NCBI RefSeq assembly: GCF_003264855.1
Contig: NZ_NFZS01000001.1
Coordinates: 496,001 to 560,000 of the forward strand
DNA: 64,000 nucleotides
Direction: 5' to 3'
From: Dyella jiangningensis
GTDB taxonomy: Bacteria > Pseudomonadota > Gammaproteobacteria > Xanthomonadales > Rhodanobacteraceae
How positions within the stretch are numbered: the first letter of the stretch is position 1; the number at the start of each line of letters is the position of its first letter. Positions 19,357-28,320 of this stretch are shown here, piece after piece. Below the pieces are notes generated by a model that worked only from the letters and a program-made list of their open reading frames with translations, had not been told where the DNA came from and made no database searches. The position numbers were made by a program, and so were the translations under genes.

Positions 19357-19790
19357 GGGGTTTCATCCGGCAGGGCGAGGTTGCCGTGCTCATCAAACAC
19401 GAAGTACGGGTTGAACGCGAACTCCCACAGGTGCCCGTCGGGGTCCGCTATGTAACTGGAGTAACCGCCCCAGAATGCTTCCTGCGGCCGCTTCACCGCA
19501 CGTGCGCCCGCCGCCACGGCTTCGGCGAACCACGCATCGACCTCGGCCTTGGAGCCGGCGTTGCGTGCCAGCGTGACGCCGGCAAACCCAGCCGGCTGGT
19601 CGTCGACGTGGGCGTCCTCCGCCAGTGCCGTGCGGCCATACAGGGCGAGCACGCCCGCGCCACCCTTCAGGAAGACAATATTCTCGTTGCTGGCGGAGGA
19701 CGCCTTCCAGCCCAGCGTCTCGTAGAAGCGGCTGGAAGTGGACAGGTCGCTCACGCCGAGCGTGACAATGTGGATCCGGGGTGCCGTCAT
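19353..19790 (-). CDS. VOC family (glyoxalase/bleomycin resistance fold) protein
   Basis: 145 residues with two beta-alpha-beta-beta-beta modules: IHIVTLGVSDLSTSSRFYE at the N-terminus and the DPDGHLWEFAFNP metal-site strand at the C-terminus. The GYSSYIADPDGH motif is typical of glyoxalase-like VOC proteins of unknown substrate. It is translationally coupled to pfp by a 4-base overlap and may have been kept with it only by operon structure. No evidence fixes it as lactoylglutathione lyase. Confidence 0.8.
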   Translation of the reverse strand: MTAPRIHIVTLGVSDLSTSSRFYETLGWKASSASNENIVFLKGGAGVLALYGRTALAEDAHVDDQPAGFAGVTLARNAGSKAEVDAWFAEAVAAGARAVKRPQEAFWGGYSSYIADPDGHLWEFAFNPYFVFDEHGNLALPDETP

Positions 19791-19919
19791 GGGTGTCTTG
19801 CTCCTGTGGTGAATCCCGGAAGCTTAATCCCGGCGTCGCAAGACATGTCGTGACATCCGCGTGTCAGTGCCAACTCGTTTCATAACAGTAACTTGGCGCG
19901 ATCCGGGCGCTGGTCTCGT

Positions 19920-19948
19920 TTGACGGAACCGGCCGCAGAAGCTAATTT
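19920..19948 (+). promoter_or_regulatory. Probable sigma-70 promoter of adk
   Basis: TTGACG (19920-19925), 17-base spacer, TAATTT (19943-19948), about 70 bases upstream of the adk ATG. Confidence 0.55.
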
Positions 19949-20016
19949 GCACGCTACTTTTCCGCTTTTCGCGGGGCTTCCGTGTACCGGTGGCCCGCGG
20001 ATACCTCTGGAGCACT

Positions 20017-20601
20017 ATGCGACTCGTCCTACTTGGTCCGCCCGGTTCGGGCAAAGGCACCCAGGCTGCGCGTCTGAAGGTGGAACTCGGCGTCCCGCAC
20101 ATCTCGACCGGCGACATGCTGCGCGCGGCCGTGGCGGCCGGCACGCCCACGGGCCTGAAGGCGAAAGCGGTGATGGACGCCGGCAAGCTGGTCTCCGACG
20201 ACATCCTGCTGGCGATGCTCGAAGAGCGCCTCTCGCAGGACGACGTGAAGAACGGTTTCATCCTCGACGGCTATCCGCGCAACCTGGCCCAGGCCGACGC
20301 GCTGGACCATCTGCTGGCCAAGATCGGCCAGCCGCTGGATGCGGTGGTGAAGCTCGACGTGCCGAACGAAACGATCATCGCCCGCTGCGAAATCCGTTTC
20401 GCCGCGGAGCATCGCAAGGACGACGACCCGGTGGTGGTGCGCGACCGGCTCAAGGTGTATGCCGAGCAGACCGCGCCGGTCGCCGATTTCTTCGAGCGCC
20501 GCGGCAAGCTGCAGGTGGTCGATGGCGTGGGTGAGCTCGACGAGGTCACCGGTCGCGTCAAGCGCGCGCTGGCCGACGAATCGGCCGCCGCGAACGGTTG
20601 A
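20017..20601 (+). CDS. adk: Adenylate kinase, short-LID type
   Basis: 194 residues. The P-loop GPPGSGKGT lies at residues 7-15, the AMP-binding STGDMLRAAV at about 30-39, and GFILDGYPRN follows. The LID between ARCEIRF and DDDPVVVRDRL is short and lacks zinc cysteines, as in xanthomonad Adk. It catalyses ATP + AMP to 2 ADP in the cytoplasm. TGGAG upstream supports the ATG at 20017 rather than the earlier in-frame start at 19990. A GC hairpin follows the stop. Confidence 0.96.
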   Translation: MRLVLLGPPGSGKGTQAARLKVELGVPHISTGDMLRAAVAAGTPTGLKAKAVMDAGKLVSDDILLAMLEERLSQDDVKNGFILDGYPRNLAQADALDHLLAKIGQPLDAVVKLDVPNETIIARCEIRFAAEHRKDDDPVVVRDRLKVYAEQTAPVADFFERRGKLQVVDGVGELDEVTGRVKRALADESAAANG

Positions 20602-20609
20602 TGTGCTTC

Positions 20610-20631
20610 CGGGCCGCCGCAAGGCGGCCCG
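20610..20631 (+). terminator. Hairpin after adk, possible weak terminator
   Basis: CGGGCCGCC-GCAA-GGCGGCCCG is a perfect 9-base stem followed by ATGGTTTTC, 9 bases after the adk stop. The T-run is interrupted. Confidence 0.6.
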
Positions 20632-20686
20632 ATGGTTTTCGGGGCCGGCTTCGCCGCACCCGTTGTTTCAAGCGAACAGGTCTAGC

Positions 20687-22042
20687 ATGCGTCTGCATAT
20701 CCTCGGCATCTGCGGCACCTTCATGGGCGGCGTCGCCGCGCTGGCGCGCGAGCTCGGGCTCACCGTCGAGGGCTCCGACGCCAACGTCTATCCGCCGATG
20801 AGCACCCAGCTGGAATCGCTGGGCATCCGCCTGATGGACGGCTATACGGCCGAGCATCTCCAGCCCGCGCCCGATCTCGTGGTGGTAGGCAATGCCATGA
20901 CGCGCGGCAATCCCGCCGTGGAATACATGCTGGATCAGCAGCTGCGCTACATCTCCGGCCCGCAATGGCTCGGCGCGACGCTGCTGCCGGGTCGCGAGGT
21001 GTTGGCGGTGGCCGGCACGCACGGCAAGACCACCACCACCAGCCTGCTGGCTCATCTGCTGGAAAGCGCGGGCCTGTCGCCCGGCTTCCTGATCGGTGGC
21101 GTGCCGGGCAACTTCGACGTCTCTGCGCGCAAGGGCAACGGCAAGCCCTTCGTGATCGAGGCCGACGAGTACGACAGCGCCTTCTTCGACAAGCGCTCGA
21201 AGTTCGTGCACTACCGGCCACGCATCGCCATCCTCAACAATCTCGAGTACGACCATGCCGACATCTTTCCCGATGTCGCCGCGATCCAGCGCCAGTTCCA
21301 TCACCTGGTGCGCACCGTGCCGGGCAACGGTAGGCTGATCGTCAACGCGCACGATCATCACCTTGCCGAAGTGCTGGCCATGGGTTGCTGGACGCCGGTG
21401 GAAACCTTCGGCATCGGTCAGGGCGACTGGCAGGCGGAGCTGCTGGCGGCCGATGGCTCCGCGTTCCGCGTGCATCGCAAGGGCGAGCTGCTCGGCGAGA
21501 TCCACTGGCCGTTGCTGGGCAACCACAGCGTGATGAATGCGCTGGCGGCCCTCGCGGCGGCTGCGGCGGCAGGTGCCGACCCGCGCGCGTTGCTGCCGGC
21601 CTTCGCCGAGTTCCAGAGCGTCAAGCGCCGCATGGAAGTGGTGGGCGAGGTGGGCGGCGTGCGCGTGTACGACGATTTCGCGCACCATCCCACCGCGATC
21701 GCCACCACGCTCGCGGGCCTGCGCGCCAAGGTCGGTGCGTCGCGCATCGTGGTCGCGCTGGAGCCGCGTTCCAACTCCATGCGCCTGGGCGCGCATGCCG
21801 AGGCGCTGGCGCCGTCACTGGCCGACGCCGATGCGGTGGTGTTCCTGCATCGCCCCGAATTGCCGTGGGATGCCAGCCGCGTGACGGGCGCATTGAACGG
21901 ACGCGGCAGCACCGTGCCCACCGTCGATGCGCTGATCACCGCGTTGCGCAGCGACGTCCGCGCCGGTGATCACGTGGTCTTCATGTCGAACGGCGGTTTC
22001 GAGGGCGCACCGCGCCGTTTCGCCGAAGCGCTGAAATCCTGA
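20687..22042 (+). CDS. mpl: UDP-N-acetylmuramate:L-Ala-gamma-D-Glu-meso-DAP ligase
   Basis: 451 residues, the usual Mpl size. The Mur ligase ATP site GTHGKTTTT is at 110-118. The N-terminal HILGICGTFMGGVA, central EADEYDSAFFDKRSKF and LEYDHADIFPD are specific for Mpl rather than MurC. It reattaches recycled murein tripeptide to UDP-MurNAc, saving new synthesis. The gene follows adk by 85 bases on the same strand. The recycling role fits the mltB, rlpA and dacA genes further along, although they are not linked. Confidence 0.95.
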   Translation: MRLHILGICGTFMGGVAALARELGLTVEGSDANVYPPMSTQLESLGIRLMDGYTAEHLQPAPDLVVVGNAMTRGNPAVEYMLDQQLRYISGPQWLGATLLPGREVLAVAGTHGKTTTTSLLAHLLESAGLSPGFLIGGVPGNFDVSARKGNGKPFVIEADEYDSAFFDKRSKFVHYRPRIAILNNLEYDHADIFPDVAAIQRQFHHLVRTVPGNGRLIVNAHDHHLAEVLAMGCWTPVETFGIGQGDWQAELLAADGSAFRVHRKGELLGEIHWPLLGNHSVMNALAALAAAAAAGADPRALLPAFAEFQSVKRRMEVVGEVGGVRVYDDFAHHPTAIATTLAGLRAKVGASRIVVALEPRSNSMRLGAHAEALAPSLADADAVVFLHRPELPWDASRVTGALNGRGSTVPTVDALITALRSDVRAGDHVVFMSNGGFEGAPRRFAEALKS

Positions 22043-22060
22043 GGTTGCTCTCACCTCATC

Positions 22061-22143
22061 TGTAGGAGCGCACCCAGTGCGCGACCGCAGAGTCACGGTA
22101 TCAACGCCCTGTAGGGCTTTCGCGCACTGGGCGCGCTCCTACA
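22061..22143. repeat. Dispersed palindromic repeat, copy 2
   Basis: TGTAGGAGCGCACCCAGTGC left arm and GCACTGGGCGCGCTCCTACA right arm around a 43-base centre. It follows the mpl stop by 18 bases. Confidence 0.85.
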
Positions 22144-22181
22144 AGGGCATCGCATCCGATCGAACCCGTTAGACTTGCCGC

Positions 22182-22784
22182 ATGGCAGCCCAGATTCCCT
22201 ACCTCGACCTGCCGCTGTTTCCGCTGGGCATGGTGCTCTATCCCGGCGGACAGTTGCCGCTGCGCGTCTTCGAACGACGCTATCTCGACATGGTGCGCGA
22301 ATGCGCGCGCACCGGATCGTCGTTCGGCGTGTGCCTGATCCTCGAAGGGGAAGAGGCCGGTGCGCCGGCGACACCGGCGGCGGTCGGAACGCTCGCGCGC
22401 ATCATCGATTTCCATAATCGCGAAGACGGCTTGCTCGGCATCCTCATCGAAGGGACCGAGCGTTTTCGCGTCGCGCGCACGCGCGTGCGCTCCGACGGAC
22501 TGGTGCGTGGCGACGTGGAGCTGTGGCCCACCGAACCCACCCATGAGGTCCCGGTGGAGCTTGCGTTGCTTCCCTCCATTCTCGAGCGGCTGGTCGATTC
22601 CATGGCGCCGCAATGGCGCAACGCGCCGCGCCAGCTCTACGACGATGCGGGCTGGGTCGGCTTCCGTCTGGCCGAACTGCTGCCGCTGCATGATGACGAG
22701 CGCCAGCGCATGCTGGAGATCACCGATCCGCTGCGGCGGCTGGCCGAACTGCGCGATATCCTGCCGCGCTTCCAACGCGGCTGA
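22182..22784 (+). CDS. LON peptidase substrate-binding domain protein
   Basis: 200 residues consisting only of a Lon N-terminal (LAN) domain: LPLFPLGMVLYPGGQLPLRVFERRY at the start, then the beta-rich core with GTLARIIDF and LGILIEGTERFRV, and a helical C-terminus. No AAA+ or protease domain is present. Such stand-alone domains are common in proteobacteria and are thought to bind unfolded or specific partner proteins, but their function is not settled. It is bounded on both sides by palindromic repeats and appears monocistronic. Confidence 0.85.
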   Translation: MAAQIPYLDLPLFPLGMVLYPGGQLPLRVFERRYLDMVRECARTGSSFGVCLILEGEEAGAPATPAAVGTLARIIDFHNREDGLLGILIEGTERFRVARTRVRSDGLVRGDVELWPTEPTHEVPVELALLPSILERLVDSMAPQWRNAPRQLYDDAGWVGFRLAELLPLHDDERQRMLEITDPLRRLAELRDILPRFQRG

Positions 22785-22801
22785 TCCCTCACCGGCATAC
22801 C

Positions 22802-22926
22802 TGTAGGAGCGCACCCAGTGCGCGATCGCGGAGACGGGGTGTATCTCGGACCAGGTTCTTCGCGATACGAACCCGCATCAGCGCCACGACGCGGCAGGCT
22901 TTTCGCGCACTGGGTGCGCTCCTACA
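22802..22926. repeat. Dispersed palindromic repeat, copy 3
   Basis: TGTAGGAGCGCACCCAGTGC / GCACTGGGTGCGCTCCTACA, perfect 20-base arms, with the largest centre of the family (about 85 bases). It ends 5 bases before a possible ATG of the SDR gene. Confidence 0.88.
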
Positions 22927-22957
22927 CTGGATGTTCCTCGAACAAGGCGCACTCCTC

Positions 22958-23776
22958 ATGACCAGCCTGGCCGGCAAGACCCTCTTCATCACCGGCGCTT
23001 CGCGCGGCATCGGCCTGGCCATCGCGCTGCGCGCGGCACGGGACGGGGCCAATATCGCCATCGCCGCCAAGAGCAACGTGCCCAACCCGCGGTTGCCGGG
23101 CACCATCCACAGTGCGGCAGCGGAAGTCGAAGCGGCCGGCGGCAAGGCGCTGCCGATCAAGTGCGATATCCGCGAAGAGGACGAAGTGCATGCCGCCGTG
23201 GCCGCCACCGTGGACGCCTTTGGCGGCATCGACATCCTGGTAAACAACGCCAGTGCGATCTGGCTGGCGGGGGCGCTCGACACGCCGATGAAGCGCTTCG
23301 ACCTGATGCAGCAGGTGAACTCGCGCGGCAGTTTCCTGTGCGCGCAAGCGTGCATGCCGCATCTGCTGAAATCCGCCAACCCGCATATCCTGACGCTGGC
23401 GCCGCCGCCGTCGCTTGATCCGAAGTGGTGGGCGCCGCACACGGGCTACACGCTGGCGAAGATGGGCATGAGCTTCGTCACGCTCGGCCTCGCCGGTGAG
23501 TTCGGGCCGCAGGGCGTGGCGGTGAATGCGTTGTGGCCGCGCACCATCATCGCCACCGATGCGCTCAACATGATTCCCGGCGTGCCGATCGAGCGCTGTC
23601 GCAAACCGGACATCGTCGCGGACGCCGCCCACGCCGTACTCACGCGGCCGGCCAAGGGTTTTGCGGGCCAGTTCCTGATCGACGAAGACGTGCTGCGCGA
23701 GGCCGGCATCATCGACCTGTCGCCCTATGCGATGGACCCGGCGAAGTCGCCGCTGCCGGACCTGTTCCTGGATTGA
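22958..23776 (+). CDS. SDR family oxidoreductase, HSDL2-like
   Basis: 272 residues from ATG 22958; an in-frame ATG at 22931 abuts a repeat and was not preferred. Rossmann motif TGASRGIG at 12-19 and NNAS at 96-99 are intact, and the YTLAK active site gives Tyr164 and Lys168. The region normally bearing the catalytic Ser reads LAPPPS (147-152), as in HSDL2/peroxisomal-type SDRs. The family binds NADP(H); substrates are proposed to be lipids or fatty acyl compounds. It is followed directly by the HIT gene, whose TTG or GTG start touches the stop. Confidence 0.85.
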   Translation: MTSLAGKTLFITGASRGIGLAIALRAARDGANIAIAAKSNVPNPRLPGTIHSAAAEVEAAGGKALPIKCDIREEDEVHAAVAATVDAFGGIDILVNNASAIWLAGALDTPMKRFDLMQQVNSRGSFLCAQACMPHLLKSANPHILTLAPPPSLDPKWWAPHTGYTLAKMGMSFVTLGLAGEFGPQGVAVNALWPRTIIATDALNMIPGVPIERCRKPDIVADAAHAVLTRPAKGFAGQFLIDEDVLREAGIIDLSPYAMDPAKSPLPDLFLD

Positions 23777-23778
23777 TC

Positions 23779-24204
23779 GTGGCGGCCTGTCCCTTCTGCG
23801 AGATCGCTGCGGGCCGTCTGCACGCCAGCGTGGTGGCGCAGACCGATCGCGTCATGGCCTTCCTCGATCTGCGCCAGGCGACCGAGGGTCATGTGCTGGT
23901 GATACCACGCCAGCACGTGGAGACCCTTTTCGAGATCGATCCCGAACTGGCCGGCGAGGTCATGCAACTGGGTGTGCGTGTGGCGCAGGCACTGCGCACC
24001 GCGTTGCGGCCGTCCGGACTCAACCTGTGGCAATCCAATGGCGCGGCGGGCGGGCAGGAAGTGCCGCACTTCCACCTGCACGTGCAGCCGCGGCGCGTGG
24101 GCGACGGCCTGTTGCGTGTCTACGCCGACCGCCCGCCGGCCCCGGCATCGCGCGACGTGCTCGACGCTCTGGCCGCGCGCATCCGCCCCTTTCTTTCCCC
24201 TTGA
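23779..24204 (+). CDS. HIT family protein
   Basis: 141 residues from GTG 23779; a TTG at 23773 overlapping the SDR stop is an alternative. CPFC at residues 4-7 is the zinc-binding N-terminus of HinT/Fhit-like proteins, and the histidine triad HFHLHV is at 97-102. [19 protein letters not shown] is the usual central strand. HIT proteins hydrolyse nucleoside phosphoramidates or dinucleotides. The non-ATG start and near-zero spacing point to coupling with the SDR gene. Confidence 0.88.
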   Translation: MAACPFCEIAAGRLHASVVAQTDRVMAFLDLRQATEGHVLVIPRQHVETLFEIDPELAGEVMQLGVRVAQALRTALRPSGLNLWQSNGAAGGQEVPHFHLHVQPRRVGDGLLRVYADRPPAPASRDVLDALAARIRPFLSP

Positions 24205-24233
24205 TGGCGCATCCCCGGCGCGAGGAGCACACC

Positions 24234-24653
24234 ATGAAATACCTCCACACCATGATCCGCGTCCGCGACGTCGACGCCAGCCTGCGCTTCTTCTGCGACG
24301 GCCTGGGGCTGAAGGAAATGCGCCGGATGGAAAACGCGGCGGGCAAGTTCACGCTGATCTTCCTGGCCGCGCCGGGTTCGCCGGAGGCCGAGGTGGAGCT
24401 GACCTACAACTGGGACTCCACCGAGGATTACGGCAGCGCCCGCAACTTCGGCCACCTGGCGTTCCAGGTCGAGGACATCTATGCGACCTGCGCCCACCTT
24501 CAGTCGATGGGCTACACGATCAACCGTCCGCCGCGCGACGGTCACATGGCGTTCGTGCGTTCGCCGGACCTGGTGTCGGTCGAGCTGCTGCAGGACGGCC
24601 ACCTGCCGCCGCAGGAACCGTGGGCGTCGATGCCCAACACCGGTGTCTGGTAA
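24234..24653 (+). CDS. gloA: Glyoxalase I-like VOC protein (lactoylglutathione lyase type)
   Basis: 139 residues. [20 protein letters not shown] starts the first module; the paired metal-ligand positions are visible as His5, Glu in EVELTYNWD, His in NFGHLAFQV and the C-terminal VSVELLQ Glu. This matches short glyoxalase I, which converts the methylglyoxal-glutathione hemithioacetal to lactoylglutathione. A GAGGAG ribosome site supports ATG 24234. The gene lies 30 bases after the HIT stop and is probably the last gene of that operon. Confidence 0.85.
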   Translation: MKYLHTMIRVRDVDASLRFFCDGLGLKEMRRMENAAGKFTLIFLAAPGSPEAEVELTYNWDSTEDYGSARNFGHLAFQVEDIYATCAHLQSMGYTINRPPRDGHMAFVRSPDLVSVELLQDGHLPPQEPWASMPNTGVW

Positions 24654-24785
24654 GCATCGGACGGCACCCCTCTCCCCAGGCATCCCCTAGGCCATAGGTG
24701 CTAGCCGGCGGCCGGGGCTCCCGCTTCTGTTCGAATGTCCCTGCATCCTTTGTGGGGTGACTCCCGCCGCCGCAGTTGTATATTG

Positions 24786-24801
24786 TGTGATCCATATCAC
24801 A
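24786..24801. promoter_or_regulatory. CRP/Clp-type binding site
   Basis: TGTGA-TCCATA-TCACA is a perfect match to the CRP consensus TGTGA-N6-TCACA. It lies 119 bases before the ATG of the sigma-54 activator, with a TATATT hexamer (24779-24784) just upstream. In xanthomonads the CRP homologue Clp recognises this sequence. Confidence 0.8.
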
Positions 24802-24919
24802 TTTCTGTAGCAGTCGCGGATTAGCGTGGCGCGACGGCGTGGTAACCGGGGGGTGGCCAGCTGACAGGGCTGCGACCGGCCGGAACCTGTAACCCTTGCC
24901 AGGGGAAGGGGAAGAAGCC

Positions 24920-26260
24920 ATGGCTGTGTTGAGGGAGGAAGCCAGACGATGCGTCGTCTGGTTCGGGCAGCCTGCCAGCGAGGAACGTGCTGGCCTGGCC
25001 GAAGCGGGCTGGATCATTCGCGTTGCCGACGCCAGTACGCAGGGCGGTGTGGGTATGCGCAACAACGACACGGTGGTGGCGCTGGCCGATCTCAGGCAGG
25101 CGGCCCCGGCCTCGTTCCAGGCCATGGCCCAGCTGATGGCCGACCACCCCTGGCTGCCCTGGGTAGCGTTGATTCCGCCCGAGATGCCCGGCCATGAGCC
25201 GCTGACCGATCGCATCCTCGAAGCCAGCATCGAGTATTTCGCCACGCCGGTGGACGTCGACCGCCTGGTCGAGGCCCTGGACCGTATCGGCGGCGACCGG
25301 CCGCGGGCGGCCGAACCCAGCGACATCGGCGTGACCGGGCGCAGCGCCGCCATCGGCGCCGTCGTGGCCAGCATCCGGAAATACGCGCCGGTCGAGCTGC
25401 CGGTGTTGATCACCGGCGAAACCGGCACCGGCAAGGAAGTGGCGGCGCGGGCACTGCACGGCTTGTCGGCGCGCGCGGATCGCCCGTTCGCGGCGATCAA
25501 CTGCGGCGCACTGCCGCCGAACCTGGTGCAGTCGGAGCTGTTCGGCCACGAGCGTGGCGCATTCACCGGCGCCAACGCACGCCGCATCGGCCATTTCGAA
25601 TCGGCGGCCGGTGGCACCGTGTTTCTCGACGAAGTCGGCGACCTGCCGCCCGATGCGCAGACCAGCCTGTTGCGCTTCCTGCAGGAGGGTACGCTCGAAC
25701 GTGTCGGCAGCAGCCAATTGATCAAGCTCGATGTGCGCGTGCTCGCCGCCACGCATGTCGACCTGGAAAAAGCGGTGGAGCTCGGACGTTTCCGCGAAGA
25801 CCTGTATTACCGCCTCAATGTGTTGCGCCTGCGCATGCCGGCGCTGCGTGAGCGCGAGGACGACGTGGTGCTGCTGGCGCAGCGCTTCCTCGATGCGTTC
25901 CGCGAACTGCATCCGAGCCGCGCGCGCGCCTTCAGTGCGAGCGCACGACGGGCGATGCTGGATTTCGCCTGGCCCGGCAACGTCCGCGAACTGCTCAACC
26001 GCGTGCAGCGTGCCGCGGTGGTGGCGGAGGATCCGTTGATCAGCGTGAGTGATCTGGATCTCGCCGACGTGCTGACCAAGCAGGCAGCCCGTTCCAGCCT
26101 GGGCAGCACGCGGGTGGCGGCCGAGCGCGACGCGGTGATCGCGTGCCTGCGCGAGAGCCGGTTCAACGTCAGCGAATGCGCGCGGCGGCTAAAGGTGTCG
26201 CGCGTGACCATCTACCGGCTGTGCAAGAAGCACCAGTTGGCACTCGACGAGCTGCGCTGA
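24920..26260 (+). CDS. Sigma-54-dependent transcriptional activator with degenerate receiver (VpsR-like)
   Basis: 446 residues. The N-terminal about 125 residues (VVWFGQPASEERAGLAEAGW, VVALADLRQ) look like a receiver-type fold without a clear phospho-Asp pocket, as in the VpsR/FleQ group. The AAA+ domain has Walker A GETGTGKE (166-173), the sigma-54 loop GAFTGA (213-218) and Walker B VFLDEVGD (234-241). The C-terminal Fis HTH is NVSECARRLKVSRVTIYRL. A strong AGGGGAAGGGG leader selects ATG 24920. VpsR relatives respond to c-di-GMP and control exopolysaccharide or biofilm genes; no such genes are adjacent here, so targets are unknown. A CRP/Clp site upstream suggests control by that regulator. 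Confidence 0.88.
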   Translation: MAVLREEARRCVVWFGQPASEERAGLAEAGWIIRVADASTQGGVGMRNNDTVVALADLRQAAPASFQAMAQLMADHPWLPWVALIPPEMPGHEPLTDRILEASIEYFATPVDVDRLVEALDRIGGDRPRAAEPSDIGVTGRSAAIGAVVASIRKYAPVELPVLITGETGTGKEVAARALHGLSARADRPFAAINCGALPPNLVQSELFGHERGAFTGANARRIGHFESAAGGTVFLDEVGDLPPDAQTSLLRFLQEGTLERVGSSQLIKLDVRVLAATHVDLEKAVELGRFREDLYYRLNVLRLRMPALREREDDVVLLAQRFLDAFRELHPSRARAFSASARRAMLDFAWPGNVRELLNRVQRAAVVAEDPLISVSDLDLADVLTKQAARSSLGSTRVAAERDAVIACLRESRFNVSECARRLKVSRVTIYRLCKKHQLALDELR

Positions 26261-27042
26261 ACCCATGCCGGGATGGTTGATCACCGCATCCGTGCGGGAT
26301 GACCGGCGGATGCTCGCTTAGCGTGGCCGGTGGGGCGCCCGCCCGGCCACCTGACCCGCAAGCACCCGCCGCTCACTCCGCGCGTCGAAGCATCACGGCG
26401 GAAAGGAAGGCCCCCGGCCCGCAGGGGTCGGGCCGGGGGCTTCCGTTGGTGCCCCGGCCACAGGGGTTGCCGGGTTACCGCCCTCGTTGCCGCCTTGCGG
26501 CGGAAGATCGTCGAACCACCTGCCGTCCGAACCCTGGTGGAAGAAGAGATTCACTTGCCAGCTGCGATGGCTGCGCCGGTGGTGCCCCGGGCCATCCAGG
26601 AGCGTCGCCTGTCCGCCGCCGTGGTTTCCCTGCCACGGTGCCCGGTGCGTCGTCGCAGCTGGCTTCCCACCTGTACAGCACATACGCAGCAAGCGGTGTG
26701 CCAACCGCGCGAATGGCGCGATAAAGCGGCTTTGTTGGCCATTTCCGGCATCCGTGCGCGTTCGGGGGCGTCTTGCGCGCGTTACATGGGCAAGGGCGGC
26801 CACATGGCCGTGATGGCCGGCAGCCCGCGCCGTTGTGCGGTTTTCAGGCATGTGTAACACATCGGTTATAGCGAACAGGGGAAAGTTGACACCTCGCCGG
26901 CCGTGATCGCTGGCGGGCTTCCGTGCAAAGCGGGAGCGCAAGCCTTACGATGCGTGACGCGCCGCACCACGCTGCGGCGTTCCCTGATCCGGTTCCCCTT
27001 CACCCAGCATGGCAGCGTCCTGGACGATGCCTGGAGTACGAC
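26261..27042. other. 782-base stretch without a convincing gene
   Basis: A 45-base hairpin (26404-26445) is followed by about 400 bases with no frame that looks like a conserved protein. The longest open frame is antisense (26393-26941) and has a Gly/Pro/His-rich composition; its C-terminal part (HQGSDGRWFDDLPPQGG) is the only protein-like segment. A small palindrome ATGTG-TAA-CACAT at 26849-26861 and TTATAG (26866) lie upstream of the aminotransferase and may mark its promoter. Confidence 0.5.
26404..26445 (+). terminator. Strong GC hairpin after the sigma-54 activator
   Basis: GGAAGGCCCCCGGCCC pairs with GGGCCGGGGGCTTCC around a short loop. It lies 143 bases past the activator stop. Only a weak T-run follows, so it could be a terminator or an RNA-stability hairpin. 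Confidence 0.6.
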
Positions 27043-28278
27043 ATGCACGCGCACGACCCGTCCGCCCAATCCCTGATCGATCTCGGCAAGCGCTACTGGC
27101 TGCCGGTGTATCGACCGCGTGATGTGGTGCTGGACCACGGCAAGGGATCGCGCGTGTGGGACACGGAAGGACGCGAGTACATCGATCTGGGCGCCGGCAT
27201 CGCCGTGAATGCTCTGGGCCACCAGGACCCGGATCTGCTCGAAGCGTTGACCACGCAGGCGGGCAAGTTGTGGCATTCCAGCAACGTGTTCTACACCGAG
27301 CCGCCGCTGCGCCTCGCCGAGGAACTGGTACAGGCCTCCGGTTTTGCCGAACGCGTATTCCTGTGCAATTCGGGCACCGAGGCCAACGAGGCTGCGATCA
27401 AGCTCGTGCGCAAGTGGGCTACCGCACAGGGGCGCGAGGCGGCCAAGCGGGTCATCGTCACGTTCCGTGGTTCGTTCCACGGCCGCACGCTGGCGGCCGT
27501 TACCGCCACCGCGCAGCCGAAGTACCAGGAAGGCTACGAACCGCTGCCGGGCGGGTTCCGCTACCTCGACTTCAATGACGCCGCGCAGCTGGAGGCCGCC
27601 TTCGCGCAGGGCGATGTCGCCGCCGTAATGCTGGAGCCGGTGCAGGGCGAAGGCGGCGTGTTGCCGGCGGCGCCCGGTTTCCTCAAGCGCGTGCGCGAGC
27701 TGTGCGACCAGCACGACGCCTTGCTGGTGCTGGATGAAATCCAGTGCGGCATGGGTCGCACCGGCACCCTGTTCGCCCATGTGCAGGACGACGTGCAGCC
27801 GGACATTGTCACGCTCGCCAAGGCGCTGGGTTGCGGCTTCCCCATCGGTGCCATGCTGGCCGGCCCCAAGGTGGCCCAGACCATGCAGTTCGGCGCGCAC
27901 GGCACCACCTTCGGCGGCAATCCACTGGCTGCTTCGGTGGCGCGCGTGGCGCTGCGCAAGCTGTCCTCGCCCGAGTTGCTGTCGAACGTGACGCGTCAAT
28001 CGCAGGCGCTGCGCGAAGGCCTGCTGCACATCAATGCATCGCTCGACCTGTTCGACGAAGTGCGCGGTCGCGGCCTGATGCTGGGCGCGGTGCTCAAGGA
28101 CGCGCACAAGGGCAAGGCCGGCAGCATGCTCGATTTCGCTGCCGCCCATGGCCTGCTCGTGCTGCAGGCAGGTCCGGACGTGCTGCGCTTCGTGCCGCCG
28201 CTCAACCTCGGCGACGACGATCTCGCCGAAGGTCTCTCGCGCCTCGAAGCCGCGCTGCGCGCCTATCTCGCCGGCTGA
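27043..28278 (+). CDS. argD: Class III PLP aminotransferase, acetylornithine (ArgD/AstC) type
   Basis: 411 residues. The PLP-binding Lys is Lys260 (TLAKALGCGF), with the preceding DEIQCGMGRTG and NSGTEANEAAIKLVRKW family blocks and FGGNPLAASVA near the C-terminus. It should transfer the delta-amino group of N-acetylornithine (or succinylornithine) to 2-oxoglutarate, cytoplasmic. GGAG 6 bases upstream decides the ATG at 27043; a GTG 40 codons earlier gives a non-conserved extension. It is alone, with no arg neighbours, so a biosynthetic versus catabolic (AstC) role is unresolved. Confidence 0.85.
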   Translation: MHAHDPSAQSLIDLGKRYWLPVYRPRDVVLDHGKGSRVWDTEGREYIDLGAGIAVNALGHQDPDLLEALTTQAGKLWHSSNVFYTEPPLRLAEELVQASGFAERVFLCNSGTEANEAAIKLVRKWATAQGREAAKRVIVTFRGSFHGRTLAAVTATAQPKYQEGYEPLPGGFRYLDFNDAAQLEAAFAQGDVAAVMLEPVQGEGGVLPAAPGFLKRVRELCDQHDALLVLDEIQCGMGRTGTLFAHVQDDVQPDIVTLAKALGCGFPIGAMLAGPKVAQTMQFGAHGTTFGGNPLAASVARVALRKLSSPELLSNVTRQSQALREGLLHINASLDLFDEVRGRGLMLGAVLKDAHKGKAGSMLDFAAAHGLLVLQAGPDVLRFVPPLNLGDDDLAEGLSRLEAALRAYLAG

Positions 28279-28290
28279 AACCGCGCTTTC

Positions 28291-28320
28291 TGCGGGAGCG
28301 CACCCTGTGCGCGACCGCGG
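28291..28320 (+). repeat. Half-copy of the dispersed repeat (variant arm)
   Basis: TGCGGGAGCGCACCCTGTGC then GCGACCGCGG resembles the left arm of the copy at 61278 rather than the TGTAGGAG subtype. No matching right arm was found nearby. Confidence 0.6.

Noticed and set aside
26393-26941. 182-codon minus-strand frame as a gene
   Set aside because: His/Gly/Arg-rich, no ribosome site, and it includes a strong hairpin; only a short segment looks protein-like.
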